DNA of 64,000 bases from assembly GCA_001298575.1 (NCBI GenBank), contig LJCV01000252.1:1-64000 (forward strand). Reading direction: 5' to 3'. The notes beneath the pieces are model-generated. The model saw only the letters and a program-made list of their open reading frames with translations, had not been told where the DNA came from and made no database searches. Shown piece by piece: positions 25,262 to 33,869 of the stretch (positions within the stretch are counted from its first letter, which is position 1; each line of letters starts with the position of its first letter). The stretch comes from Actinobacteria bacterium OK074 (GTDB lineage Bacteria > Actinomycetota > Actinomycetes > Streptomycetales > Streptomycetaceae). The translations under genes were made by a program, and so were the position numbers.

Positions 25262-27025
25262 GTGGGCAAGGACGCGCAGGCCAACGACAGGGAGCCGGCG
25301 CCGCAGCTGCGCCTGGACTCTCTGCTGGGCGACTTGCAGGACCAGGTGCAGCGGGTGCGCGAGACCCGGGACCGGGTGCACACCCTGCTGGAAGCGGTCC
25401 TGGCGATGGGCGGTGACCTGGATCTGGAGGCGGTGCTGCGGCGGATCGTGCAGTCCGCGGTCAGCCTGGTCGACGCCGAGTACGGCGCTCTGGGAGTGCT
25501 GGGCGAGGAGGGCGGGATCACGCAGTTCATCACAGTCGGCATGGACGAGCAGGCCATCGCCCGCATCGGGCACTACCCGCAGGGCCTGGGCATCCTGGGG
25601 CTGCTGATCCGTGAGCCCCACTCGCTGCGGCTGACGGATATCGGCGCGCACCCGGACTCCTCGGGCTTCCCGGCCGGGCACCCGCCGATGCGGACCTTTG
25701 TAGGTGCCCCGGTGCGGGTGCGGGAGCGGGTCTTCGGCAACCTGTATCTGACCGGCAAACGCGGCGGGGCAGAGTTCGAGGCCGAGGACGAGATGGTGCT
25801 GCGGACGCTGGCCACCGCGGCCGGGGTGGCCATCGACAACGCCCGGTTGTACGACGGTGTACGCCACCGCGAGCGCCGGCTCGCCGCGAGCGGTGAGCTG
25901 ACCCGCGCGCTGCTGTCCGGCGCCGATCCGGCCGACATCCTCCGGTCGCTGGCCGCCACCGTGCAGTCGATGACCGGCGCCGCGCTGGTCGTCCTGGCCG
26001 TCCCGGTGGGAGACTCCGGCGACCTGGTCGTCGAGACCTCCGCCGGCAGGGACGCGGAGCGGGCGCAGGGGCTGGTGCTGCCCGTCACGACGCCGGCGGC
26101 GAAGGTCTTCGCCTCCGGGGAGCGGGTCGCCGGCCGCCCGTCGCACACCGAGGAGCGGATCGGCGACGGCGGCACGGTACGCATACCGTCGGGACCGTAC
26201 TTCGTGGTGCCGTTGGGCACCGCCGAGCGGGTGCGCGGTGTTCTCCAGGTGGCGGCCGCCCCGGACGGCCAGGAGTTCCCCGAGTCCGTGCTGGACATGG
26301 TCGGCGGCTTCGCCGACCAGGCGGCACTCGCCCTGGAGATCGCCGAGCACCGGCGCGACGCCGAGAACATGATGCTCCTCACCGACCGCGACCGCATCGC
26401 CCGCGACCTGCACGAACTGGTCATCCAACGGCTGTTCGCCAACGGACTGACCCTCCAGGCCGCCCTCGCCCGCCTCCTCGGTCCCCCGGACAGCGCCCGG
26501 CGGATCCAGCAGGTCCTGGACGACCTGGACGGCACCATCAACGTCATCCGCTCCACGGTCTACGCCCTGCGCACACCGCAGCCCCGAGAGGACGGTGGTC
26601 TGCGCGCCAAGCTGCTCGCCGAGACGGACCGGGCGGCCGAGGCCCTGGGCTTCGCGCCCGCCCTGCGGATGACCGGCCTGCTGGAGACCCTCGTCCCCCG
26701 CGACATCGCCGACCAGCTGATCGCCGTGCTGAGCGAGGCACTGTCCAACGCCGTCCGCCACGCCCGGGCCACCGGTGTCGACGTCACGGCCGAGGCCACC
26801 GGGACGACCGTGACGCTGCGGGTGGCCGACAACGGTCACGGCATCGGCACGGCCGCCACCCGGCACAGCGGCCTGGCCGGCCTCCGCACCCGAGCCGAAG
26901 CCCTGGGCGGCACCTTCACCGTCACCCCGAACGAGCCCACCGGCACCGTTCTCGAATGGACCGTGCCGCTCCCCGCCGACACCGGCGTGGACGCAGGTGG
27001 CGTCGCCGCAGGTGGCATCACCTGA
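25262..27025 (+). CDS. GAF-domain sensor histidine kinase (DevS/DosS-like)
   Basis: The 587-residue soluble kinase resembles mycobacterial DevS and Streptomyces OsdK. A first GAF domain (about residues 45-200) contains SLVDAEYGALGVLGEEG, GLGILGLLIREPHSLRL and VFGNLYLTGKRGG. A second GAF covers about residues 215-365. The HisKA_3 phosphoacceptor is RIARDLHELVIQRLFANGL with His near residue 381. The HATPase_c domain has EALSNAVRHARATG and GHGIGTAATRHSGLAGLRTR. DevS senses redox, O2 or NO through heme in GAF-A; whether heme binds here cannot be decided from the sequence. No response regulator is adjacent. The start is a GTG behind AGGGAG. Confidence 0.9.
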   Translation: MGKDAQANDREPAPQLRLDSLLGDLQDQVQRVRETRDRVHTLLEAVLAMGGDLDLEAVLRRIVQSAVSLVDAEYGALGVLGEEGGITQFITVGMDEQAIARIGHYPQGLGILGLLIREPHSLRLTDIGAHPDSSGFPAGHPPMRTFVGAPVRVRERVFGNLYLTGKRGGAEFEAEDEMVLRTLATAAGVAIDNARLYDGVRHRERRLAASGELTRALLSGADPADILRSLAATVQSMTGAALVVLAVPVGDSGDLVVETSAGRDAERAQGLVLPVTTPAAKVFASGERVAGRPSHTEERIGDGGTVRIPSGPYFVVPLGTAERVRGVLQVAAAPDGQEFPESVLDMVGGFADQAALALEIAEHRRDAENMMLLTDRDRIARDLHELVIQRLFANGLTLQAALARLLGPPDSARRIQQVLDDLDGTINVIRSTVYALRTPQPREDGGLRAKLLAETDRAAEALGFAPALRMTGLLETLVPRDIADQLIAVLSEALSNAVRHARATGVDVTAEATGTTVTLRVADNGHGIGTAATRHSGLAGLRTRAEALGGTFTVTPNEPTGTVLEWTVPLPADTGVDAGGVAAGGIT

Positions 27026-27181
27026 TCACACGGTGATCCACTCGCGGCCAGGGCCCGACGGTGCTCGACCCGACCGTCGCCCGGTCCGTGGCGGCACTCC
27101 CCCGCCTCGTCGAAGACGTCGGAGCGCTGTGGGCGCCCGACCGGGAACGAGAGCCGAGACCCGGCTGTCGCGGGCCGGCCG

Positions 27182-27646
27182 TCAGGTGCGAGTGAGCTCC
27201 TCGGCGATCCCGGACGCCCAGCCGTCGATCGCGTCCCCGTCGCGGTAGCCGCCGAACCGGCCGCCCACCAGGTGGAAGAGGATCCTTCCGGCACGGGACA
27301 GTTGGTCTCGTGCGACGACGCCCGAGAAAGGCAGGTGCCTCCGGTGGGAGAGGTCACCCGGCAGGCTCTCGACGATCAACGGGACCTCCTTCGCGGCCAG
27401 TCGCCGCCACGGTCCGCGCAGCGCACCCGGCATCCCGACACTGAAGATCCACACAGGCCGGGGCGCCAACACGTCGAGGTTGTCGCGCACGAAGTCCTTG
27501 GCCGCATCGAGCCAGGTCCGGCCGTGCACGGCACTGCCGAGGACGAACGCGCCGTACGCGTCGGCGTCGTCGACCGTCTCCATGGCCCTCGCCTCGGCCC
27601 TCGGCCCCGCCTCACGCAGCGTGGTGGCCAGCCGCTCGGCGATCAA
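27182..27646 (-). pseudogene. Flavodoxin-domain protein lacking its N-terminus
   Basis: The frame opens directly after a TGA with TTG-ATC-GCC, encoding IAERLATTLREAGPRAEARA, and continues GAFVLGSAVHGRTWLDAAKD, PVWIFSVGMPGALRG and HLVGGRFGGYRDGDAID. This is the MioC/flavodoxin-type domain family. Usually about 20 residues with the first beta strand and the phosphate-binding loop precede IAERLA, and here these are gone. FMN binding should be impaired. Upstream sequence in another frame has no matching N-terminus. Confidence 0.7.
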
Positions 27647-28039
27647 TCAGCACCGCCACCAGGACGGCGCGTACCGCACCGTCGATCCGCCGTCCGAAGA
27701 CCTCGCGCGATACCGAGGCGAGCAGCTTCGCGGCCTGGGGCGCGCGGCTCGGCGACGATCGGGCAGGCGGCGAAGGAGTCGTACGGGGCGAAGGGATCCG
27801 ACCGGTTCCCAGTCGGATACCGCGACGACGTCCGCGTGCAGGGCGTGGGCCGGGGAGTTCCGGAACGGTGCCGAACGGCCCCACGCCCGGTGTGCCGACC
27901 AGCGGCCGAACCACCGGTCCCAGGCCCCGTCGTCAATCCGCCATGGCCCGGAGGCGATAGCCGTGGCCATCGTCCTGGCCGACCTGACGCACGTCGGAGT
28001 ACCCGCGGGTACCGGAGCCGCGCGGCCGTGGCAGGCCGA
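27647..28039. other. Unassigned stretch with weak boxes
   Basis: Short frames on the minus strand (for example ending in KLLASVSREVFGRRIDGAVR) look coding-like but match no family I can name. They are interrupted by frameshifts. GGGCCGGGGAGTTC (27847-27860) and GTGCCGAACGGCCC (27868-27881), centres 21 bp apart, resemble the tandem boxes. This is probably a decayed gene of the same regulon. Confidence 0.4.
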
Positions 28040-28075
28040 GGGCCGCTCGGGCCACGCCTCGGGGACCTACGGACC
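28040..28075. promoter_or_regulatory. Tandem 14-bp boxes, locus F
   Basis: GGGCCGCTCGGGCC (28040-28053) and GGGACCTACGGACC (28062-28075) have centres 22 bp apart. Both copies match the common pattern well, yet no intact gene adjoins them. The minus-strand sequence below 27960 is decayed. Confidence 0.5.
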
Positions 28076-28141
28076 CATGCCCGGACCGGGGAGGAGGACG
28101 ACCCTGGAGTCAGGAAGCAGCTCAGGAAAGGGCGTCACCCA

Positions 28142-28581
28142 TCATGTCCATGTCCTGCGCACGCCCGGGCCACGCGGCCAACAGGTCGAGGGCGCTGACG
28201 GCCTCGTCGCAGACGACGAAGTCCGGTTGCATGACCAGCGCCCGCGCGATGGCGGCGCGCCCGCGCTGGCCTTCACCCCGCCGATGCCGGGACGGACGTA
28301 GTAGTTGACGGGCGTGAAGGCGACCGGGGCGAACCAGGCGTTCTGCACCAGGTACTCCTGCATCTGCTGGTCGAGCTCGGCCCGCTTGGCGGGGGCGGCC
28401 GCGGCCGCCTCGTTGAAGAACTTGGTCAGCTCGGGCGAGGTGGTGCCGAAACCGTTGAAGACCTTCGACCCGCGTCGGTGTTGTACGGCGACAGGCTCAT
28501 GCTGAAGTAGATGCGCCGGACGCCCTTCAGCGCGGCGGTCACGTCGGCGACGGTGAGCAGGATGGGATCGCGCTCCGGCAT
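28142..28581 (-). pseudogene. Mosaic of three gene fragments (NmrA-like, ABC substrate-binding, ABC ATPase)
   Basis: Read from 28581 on the minus strand, the first piece is MPERDPILLTVADVTAALKG with VRRIYFSMSLSPYNTD, like an NmrA-type NAD(P)-binding protein. After a one-base shift near 28480 comes VFNGFGTTSPELTKFF and EYLVQNAWFAPVAFTPVNYY, the C-terminal end of a peptide-type ABC substrate-binding protein. It is followed in a third frame by RGRAAIARALVMQP and DFVVCDEAVSALDLL, the signature and Walker B of an ABC ATPase. None is a whole gene. The order looks like successive deletions joining pieces. Confidence 0.65.
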
Positions 28582-28684
28582 CAGGGTTTCCTCTGTCCGG
28601 TTGGGGTGGGTCGGCCGTTCGGAAGGCCAGCGGGGGGGGCGGCGACCCCCGTGCCGGGTGACCGTCTCCAGGTGAACCTGCGCG

Positions 28685-29539
28685 TCAGCCCGCCAGGCGG
28701 TTGATCTTGCGGATCTGCTTGTCGAAGGCCGGGGCGGGAACGAGACGGCGCAGCGCGCTCACGCGTCCGGCCGTGGGGCCGGCGGTGTAGCGCAGCTTCG
28801 GCCTGGCGTCGGTCGCCGCCGTGACGACCGTCTTGGCGACGACGGCGCGTGCGTCGCCGTTCCTGATCGCCTCCGCCAACACGCGATCGACGGTCTGCCG
28901 CTGCTTCGCGTAGGCGTGCAGGGGTGTGTCGGGCTTCGCGCTGTTGGCCTCGAATCCGGTCCTGGTGTAGGCGGGTTCGACGAGAAGCGACCGGATGCCG
29001 CCGTACTCCCGGATCTCGTGGTCCAGGGACTCGGAGTAGCCCTCGATCGCATGCTGGGAGGCGGCGTAGACGGCCATGTACGGCTGGGGCATGAATCCGA
29101 GGACGGACGAGATGTTGATGATGCGGCCACGCTTCTGGGCGCGCATGTACGGCAGGACCTCCGTCACCATGCGCATGACCCCGAAGACGTCGGTGTCGAA
29201 GACGGTCCGGGCCTGCGCGACGGAGGTTTCCTCCGCAGCACCGGTCGAGCCGACACCGGCGTTGTTGACCAGGACGTCGATCCGCCCGAACCGCTCACTC
29301 ACCTCCTGGACCGCCGCGGCGACCGAGGCGTCGTCGGCCACGTCGAGGCCGAGGAACGTCACACCGTCGAGCGGGGTGACGCGTGAGGTGTCGCGGCTCG
29401 TGCCAACCACGTCGAACCCCGCTGCGGCCAGCGCGAGCGCGGTCTCCTTCCCGATGCCGGACGACGCAGCACAGCGGCGGTCGCCAGGCGGGTCGGCGTC
29501 ACTCAGCCGTATCCCTATGCAGATGCAGGGATACGTCAC
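28685..29539 (-). CDS. Short-chain dehydrogenase/reductase with a damaged N-terminus
   Basis: The body is a classical SDR: LGLDVADD, IDVLVNNAGVGSTG, RGRIINISSVLGFMPQPYMA with catalytic Ser, and YAASQHAIEGYSESLDHEIR with the YxxxK position replaced by YAASQ. The nucleotide-binding motif TGASSGIG reads CAASSGIG. It is preceded by MTYPCICIGIRLSDADPP, which is unlike any SDR start. Just there the opposite strand carries a TetR fragment, so the first roughly 15 residues of the SDR were lost in a rearrangement. YxxxK has become YxxxQ (Tyr-Ala-Ala-Ser-Gln), another possible defect. It is probably non-functional or altered. Confidence 0.7.
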   Translation of the reverse strand: MTYPCICIGIRLSDADPPGDRRCAASSGIGKETALALAAAGFDVVGTSRDTSRVTPLDGVTFLGLDVADDASVAAAVQEVSERFGRIDVLVNNAGVGSTGAAEETSVAQARTVFDTDVFGVMRMVTEVLPYMRAQKRGRIINISSVLGFMPQPYMAVYAASQHAIEGYSESLDHEIREYGGIRSLLVEPAYTRTGFEANSAKPDTPLHAYAKQRQTVDRVLAEAIRNGDARAVVAKTVVTAATDARPKLRYTAGPTAGRVSALRRLVPAPAFDKQIRKINRLAG

Positions 29540-29720
29540 CGTGGTGGCCGCCGAGGCGCAGGGCGACGACCTGTTCGGCGAACTCGTCCGGGCCTACTGG
29601 ATGAGGATCCGGGAGACCGTGCACCTGTCGCTGGATGCCGATGCCGACCGGACCGTGAACTTCTTCGCCTGCGGCATGCTCGGCAACACGCTTGTGGCCA
29701 TGGGGCTCCCCCACAACGCC
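29516..29720 (+). pseudogene. TetR-family regulator, C-terminal fragment
   Basis: The plus strand encodes IQMQGYVTVVAAEAQGDDL in frame, then LVRAYWMRIRETV and FFACGMLGNTLVAMGLP. This is the ligand-domain end of a TetR protein. The DNA-binding half is missing and the fragment begins at the damaged start of the short-chain dehydrogenase gene on the other strand. A deletion probably fused two divergent genes head to head. Confidence 0.65.
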
Positions 29721-29754
29721 GGAAGGCGGGGAAGCGTTCCGGAGGGGCGATCCG

Positions 29755-30324
29755 TCAGCGCACGCCCGCCGCGTCGAGCAGGGTGATCACCGTGGGCGCG
29801 ACAAGCCCCGCCAGTTTGTCCGCACCGATGCCCGCACGGACACTGGCACCGTCGAAGACCAGGCTGAGCTGCCGGGCCAGCAGACCGGGATCACTCGCCC
29901 CGCCCTGCTCGGCCTCGGCGCGGAAGAAGGCGGTCAGGTTCTCCTTGACCTCATGGGCGACCCGGCTCGCGGGGTGATCCTGGTCCTTGAGTTCGATCTG
30001 CGCGGCCAGGAAGGGGCAGCCGTAGAACTCGGGCGTGCGCGACTGCGTTTCCACCCGCTCGAAGACATACAGGATCCGCTCCCTGGGGGAACGGTCGCCG
30101 TCCGCCGCGGGCAGGAGTGCCGCCACGTAGGCGGAAGTGCGCCGCTCCAGACTCGCCGCGAGCAGTTCGCCCTTGCTCTGGAACAGCTGGTACATGGAGC
30201 GCTTCGACACTCCCGCCGCCTTGCACAGTGCCTCGACGCCGATGTTGACGCCGTCTCGGTAGGTGAGTGTGGCCGCCGCCTCCAGCAGCCGCTCCCTGGA
30301 GCTTTGTTTCACTTCGGTGGTCAT
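29755..30324 (-). CDS. TetR/AcrR-family repressor
   Basis: The 189-residue protein has an N-terminal helix-turn-helix (RERLLEAAATLTYRDG, then IGVEALCKAAGVSKRSMYQL and FQSKGELLAAS). The C-terminal domain contains FYGCPFLAAQIELKDQDHP, a common pattern in the subfamily that regulates oxidoreductases and export genes. The palindrome AAACCGATCGGTTT lies 33 bp upstream of its ATG, so it probably represses itself. The same palindrome precedes the QueG-like gene and the YhgE-type gene at 688, making those the likely regulon. Confidence 0.9.
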   Translation of the reverse strand: MTTEVKQSSRERLLEAAATLTYRDGVNIGVEALCKAAGVSKRSMYQLFQSKGELLAASLERRTSAYVAALLPAADGDRSPRERILYVFERVETQSRTPEFYGCPFLAAQIELKDQDHPASRVAHEVKENLTAFFRAEAEQGGASDPGLLARQLSLVFDGASVRAGIGADKLAGLVAPTVITLLDAAGVR

Positions 30325-30356
30325 ACCGCGAGGTTAACCCAGAGAGAATCAAATGA

Positions 30357-30370
30357 AAACCGATCGGTTT
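30357..30370. promoter_or_regulatory. TetR operator (autoregulatory)
   Basis: AAACCGATCGGTTT is a perfect 14-bp palindrome 33 bp before the tetR ATG. It is identical to the core sites at 829-842 and 32611-32624. Confidence 0.75.
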
Positions 30371-30509
30371 CCCTGGTGGTGTCCTCACGGAAGCTTGGCG
30401 ACGGGCCTGGGGGAAAGACCGTCGCCGAGCCCTTGTGGTGTGCGCGCCTGTCGTCCCCGGGCAGGGCGACACACACCGGGGCCACTCCGAGTGATGGCCC
30501 CGTCCGGGG

Positions 30510-31417
30510 GATGTGGAGGTTGGCCTGCGCCATGCCGGGGCCAACCGCGCCCGCCATGACCAGGGTGCCCGTCAGCAGGGACAGTCCGGCCATGAGGGTG
30601 CCGCCGATGGCGAGGGTCTGGACCCGGGTCGCCCGGATCAGCGGGCGGTGCAGGCGCAGTGGCCCCAGGTCGTTGTGGGTGTAGCCGAGGGCGTAGTCGA
30701 CCTGGCCGCTGATGACGTTGGCGGAGAGCATGCCGACGACCACGAGGGCGAGCGCGTAGTAGAACGCCGTCAGGCCCAGGCCGCTGTGCGAGTCGAGCGG
30801 ATGGCCGTCCTCGACGGTGACGGCGGCCGGATCGGCGAGCAGGACGCGCGCCGCGGCGGGCAGCTTCGCCTGCCGGGCACCGGTCTGCGCGGTCAGTCCT
30901 TGCCCACTTGCGGCGAGGCGTTCTCGGCCGCCTGCGTCGTCGCCGTCCGGGCCAGGCCGGAACCCAGACTGCCGGCCGACTGGTTGGTGAGCACCGTCAG
31001 CGTCGGGCGGGCCGGGGTCCCGGTGGTCGTGGCGCCTGTCAGTGCGGTGATGGAGGAGGTGAAGTCGGCGGGGACGACGAGCGCGCCGAACAGCTTGCCC
31101 CTGCCGAGTTCCTCCTTCATCTCCTCCTTCATCTCCTTCTCGCCCGTCACCTGCCAGTCGATCCTGTCCCCGCTCGCGGTGGATTTCTTGATCTACCCGG
31201 TGATCCGAGCCCCCAGCTCGACCCGCTTCCCGCCGCCGGCAGCTCCCTTGTCTGCGTTGACCAGGCCGACGGGCAGCTTGGTCATGTGACCGACCGGATC
31301 GATGTTGGCGCCGACCTACAGCACGGCGAACAGCAGCGCGAGGACGCCGGTGATCACGCCGCTGGCGATCCACAGGGGTTTCGCGCGCAGGACGCGGAAG
31401 GGGTGACTGCCGCTCAT
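30510..31417 (-). pseudogene. YhgE/Pip-type membrane protein, decayed second copy
   Basis: It starts MSGSHPFRVLRAKPLWIASG at 31417, overlapping the QueG-like stop by ATGA. DNA identity to positions 1-688 is very high. Three lesions are visible. TAC to TAG occurs after LLFAVL (about 31318). A second in-frame TAG follows ARITG (about 31195). One base is lost near 30900, shifting the frame after ENASPQVGKD. The reading frame beyond, LTAFYYALALVVVGMLSANV through ALGYTHNDLGPL and further helices, ends near HIPRTGPS; the usual C-terminal half is missing. Confidence 0.88.
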
Positions 31418-32538
31418 GGCGTACGTTTCTCTCGCTCGGTGGTCGCGGAGCGTTTCGCCGGGGGCTGCCAGCCGCCGGTGACTTCCTTGACGGGCTTGTG
31501 GGGAAACCGGCGTTGGGCGTACTCCTGCGCGTGGGAGCCCGGCAGGACGTACAGGGTTTCCTTCTTGTCCTGGAGCGGGCGCAGCACGGTGTCCATGAAC
31601 GTCTTGCGGTCGTCCAGGTACGGGCCGAGGACGTCCTCGCCGGCGGGGCAGACGGCGAGGCAGTAGCCGGACTTGTAGCCGGGGGGCGAGGACAGGCTCT
31701 GCCACATGGAGGCGCTCTCGGAATCGGTGACCCGGGAGCGGTAGTCGGCGGCGTCCTCGCTGTCGGCCACGGTCTGGGCCCAGTCGGTGAACCCGCTCAT
31801 GAACTCGCGGTAGTTGTGGGTGGTGCAGGCCAGTGCGTCGAAGGCGCCGTCCTTGGCGATGGCGCCGACCGGGCAGGCGGCGACGCACAACTTGCAGTCG
31901 ATGCACGGGTTGTAGTCCAGCGCCTGCCCGTACTCGCTCACCTCCGCGTCCACCAGCACGGTGACCAGCAGGACGAAGCTGCCGAACTTCGGGTGAATGA
32001 CGTTGCGGTGCAGACCCATCACACCGAGCCCGGCGGCCACCGCGACCGTCTTGTGCGCCACCACCCAGATCCGCTCACGGGGGAAGCGGTCCATCTCTTG
32101 AGGGAAGCCGACGGACGGATTGAGCGCACGGTACCCGGCGTCCTGGAGTGCCCGGGTGACGCTGCGGGCGGCGTGGTTGGCCTGTTCGTCGGTCTGGTGG
32201 AACTCCTGGTTGGCCACGCTGCGGGCCGGGGAGCGGCAGTTGTCGCGGTTCATCCGGACCGCCATCGCGATCAGGGTGCGGGTGCCGGGCAGCGCCGACT
32301 GCGCGTACTCGCGCTCGCCTGCCAGATCGGGGTGGTCCAGGCTCACCGCGGCAGCGTCGTCCGCCCCGGCCGCCAGGCACAGCTCGCGCAGCCAGGCGGC
32401 GTCGATCACCGCCGGCGGGCGTGCCGCGTGACCGGCTTCGCGCCGGGCGAGTAGGGCCTGTACCGACGGGTGGGCGGCCAGCTTCGCCGGAAGCCGGGGG
32501 CTCGGCAGTCGTCCGGCGGCGTCGCGCGCGGCAGTCAT
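31414..32538 (-). CDS. QueG/reductive-dehalogenase-like [4Fe-4S] protein
   Basis: The 374-residue protein carries a double [4Fe-4S] domain: NPCIDCKLCVAACPVGAI gives the first ferredoxin motif and GYCLAVCPAGEDVLGPY the second. The N-terminal half (AAGADDAAAVSLDHPDL, GTRTLIAMAVRMNRDNCRS) and VAAGLGVMGLHRNVIHPKFG match the cobalamin-linked family of epoxyqueuosine reductase and respiratory dehalogenases. The substrate is unknown, and the protein is probably soluble because no signal peptide is visible. The start was set at the ATG behind AGGAGCACGG. It is the first gene of a two-gene operon whose second gene is the broken YhgE copy. Two TetR palindromes lie 49-87 bp upstream. Confidence 0.82.
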   Translation of the reverse strand: MTAARDAAGRLPSPRLPAKLAAHPSVQALLARREAGHAARPPAVIDAAWLRELCLAAGADDAAAVSLDHPDLAGEREYAQSALPGTRTLIAMAVRMNRDNCRSPARSVANQEFHQTDEQANHAARSVTRALQDAGYRALNPSVGFPQEMDRFPRERIWVVAHKTVAVAAGLGVMGLHRNVIHPKFGSFVLLVTVLVDAEVSEYGQALDYNPCIDCKLCVAACPVGAIAKDGAFDALACTTHNYREFMSGFTDWAQTVADSEDAADYRSRVTDSESASMWQSLSSPPGYKSGYCLAVCPAGEDVLGPYLDDRKTFMDTVLRPLQDKKETLYVLPGSHAQEYAQRRFPHKPVKEVTGGWQPPAKRSATTEREKRTP

Positions 32539-32586
32539 CCGTGCTCCTAGTGACTCGGGTCCTGGACTCGCCCGCCCGCACGGCGA

Positions 32587-32625
32587 GAAACCGATCAGTT
32601 TCACCACCGTAAACCGATCGGTTTC
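32587..32625. promoter_or_regulatory. Double TetR operator upstream of the QueG-like operon
   Basis: GAAACCGATCAGTTTC (32587-32602, one mismatch) and AAACCGATCGGTTTC (32611-32625) have centres 23 bp apart. The core equals the operator upstream of tetR (30357). Confidence 0.75.
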
Positions 32626-33101
<476 letters not shown>

Positions 33102-33755
33102 CTAAGCCCGGACGCTGTCCCAGTGCCGTGCCAGTGCGGCGGCGAGTTCGCGCGACTGCTGGAGCTGCGGCCAGTGACCGCTGTCCAACAGGACAACGTT
33201 CGTTGCCCTGACGCTCTTTGCGAGGCTGTCGGCGCACTCCACCGGCTGGTACCGGTCGTCCTGACCCCAGAACACGAGGGAAGGGCTGGTGGCGTTCGCC
33301 AAGCCGGGCTCCCACTCCGCCCCCGTACGGATTCCCGAGCGGACAAGGCGAAGGAGGCTGTCCTTCATCGTGGCGTCCAGTCGGCTCGCGGTCTCGTCGG
33401 CGCGACGGGCGGGCATGCCGTTGGCCTTCAGTGCCACCTCGCTGAACTCCGACGGGTCGAGTTCGGCCGTCCGCTGTTCTCCGGCCCCGGGCGTCTGCCA
33501 GATCTTCGACAGGGCACTCCACTTGAGCGCAGGGTTGATCGCCGCGTCTCCGCCGGCCCACGTCCTCACCGGATCGGGACGCAGCGAGGCGACGCGTACG
33601 GTGAGGGCGCTGCCCCAGTCATGGCCCACGAGGTCGACCGGGCTGCCGATTTCCTCCAGCCGGGCGATGATCCAGTCGACGTACGTCAGGTTGCCAAAGA
33701 GGTCGTCCCAGACATGGTAGGTGTCCGGGACACCGTGAACGAATACGGCAGGCAC
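33102..33755 (-). CDS. Alpha/beta hydrolase (haloalkane dehalogenase/epoxide hydrolase type), internally shortened
   Basis: The protein is 217 residues from a GTG. HGVPDTYHVWD supplies the oxyanion region, LVGHDWGSALTVR the nucleophile elbow with Asp, LVFWGQDDRYQPVE the acidic residue and LDSGHWPQLQQSRELA the catalytic His. Between FGNLT and YVDWIIARLE about 30 residues usually found in this family (the strand and loop before the second helix) are missing, in frame. The active-site triad is retained but the fold may not be. The upstream neighbour is a collapsed CocE gene on the same strand. Confidence 0.75.
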   Translation of the reverse strand: MPAVFVHGVPDTYHVWDDLFGNLTYVDWIIARLEEIGSPVDLVGHDWGSALTVRVASLRPDPVRTWAGGDAAINPALKWSALSKIWQTPGAGEQRTAELDPSEFSEVALKANGMPARRADETASRLDATMKDSLLRLVRSGIRTGAEWEPGLANATSPSLVFWGQDDRYQPVECADSLAKSVRATNVVLLDSGHWPQLQQSRELAAALARHWDSVRA

Positions 33756-33869
33756 AGGGTCTCTCCAGTCGGCCGACGGTTTCCATGAGCTGCTGTGGTC
33801 CGGGCTTCACCGCGGCCGTGGTCGGCGTCCTTGCCCACCGGCACACCGGATCGGTCGGCCCTTCCGCCG

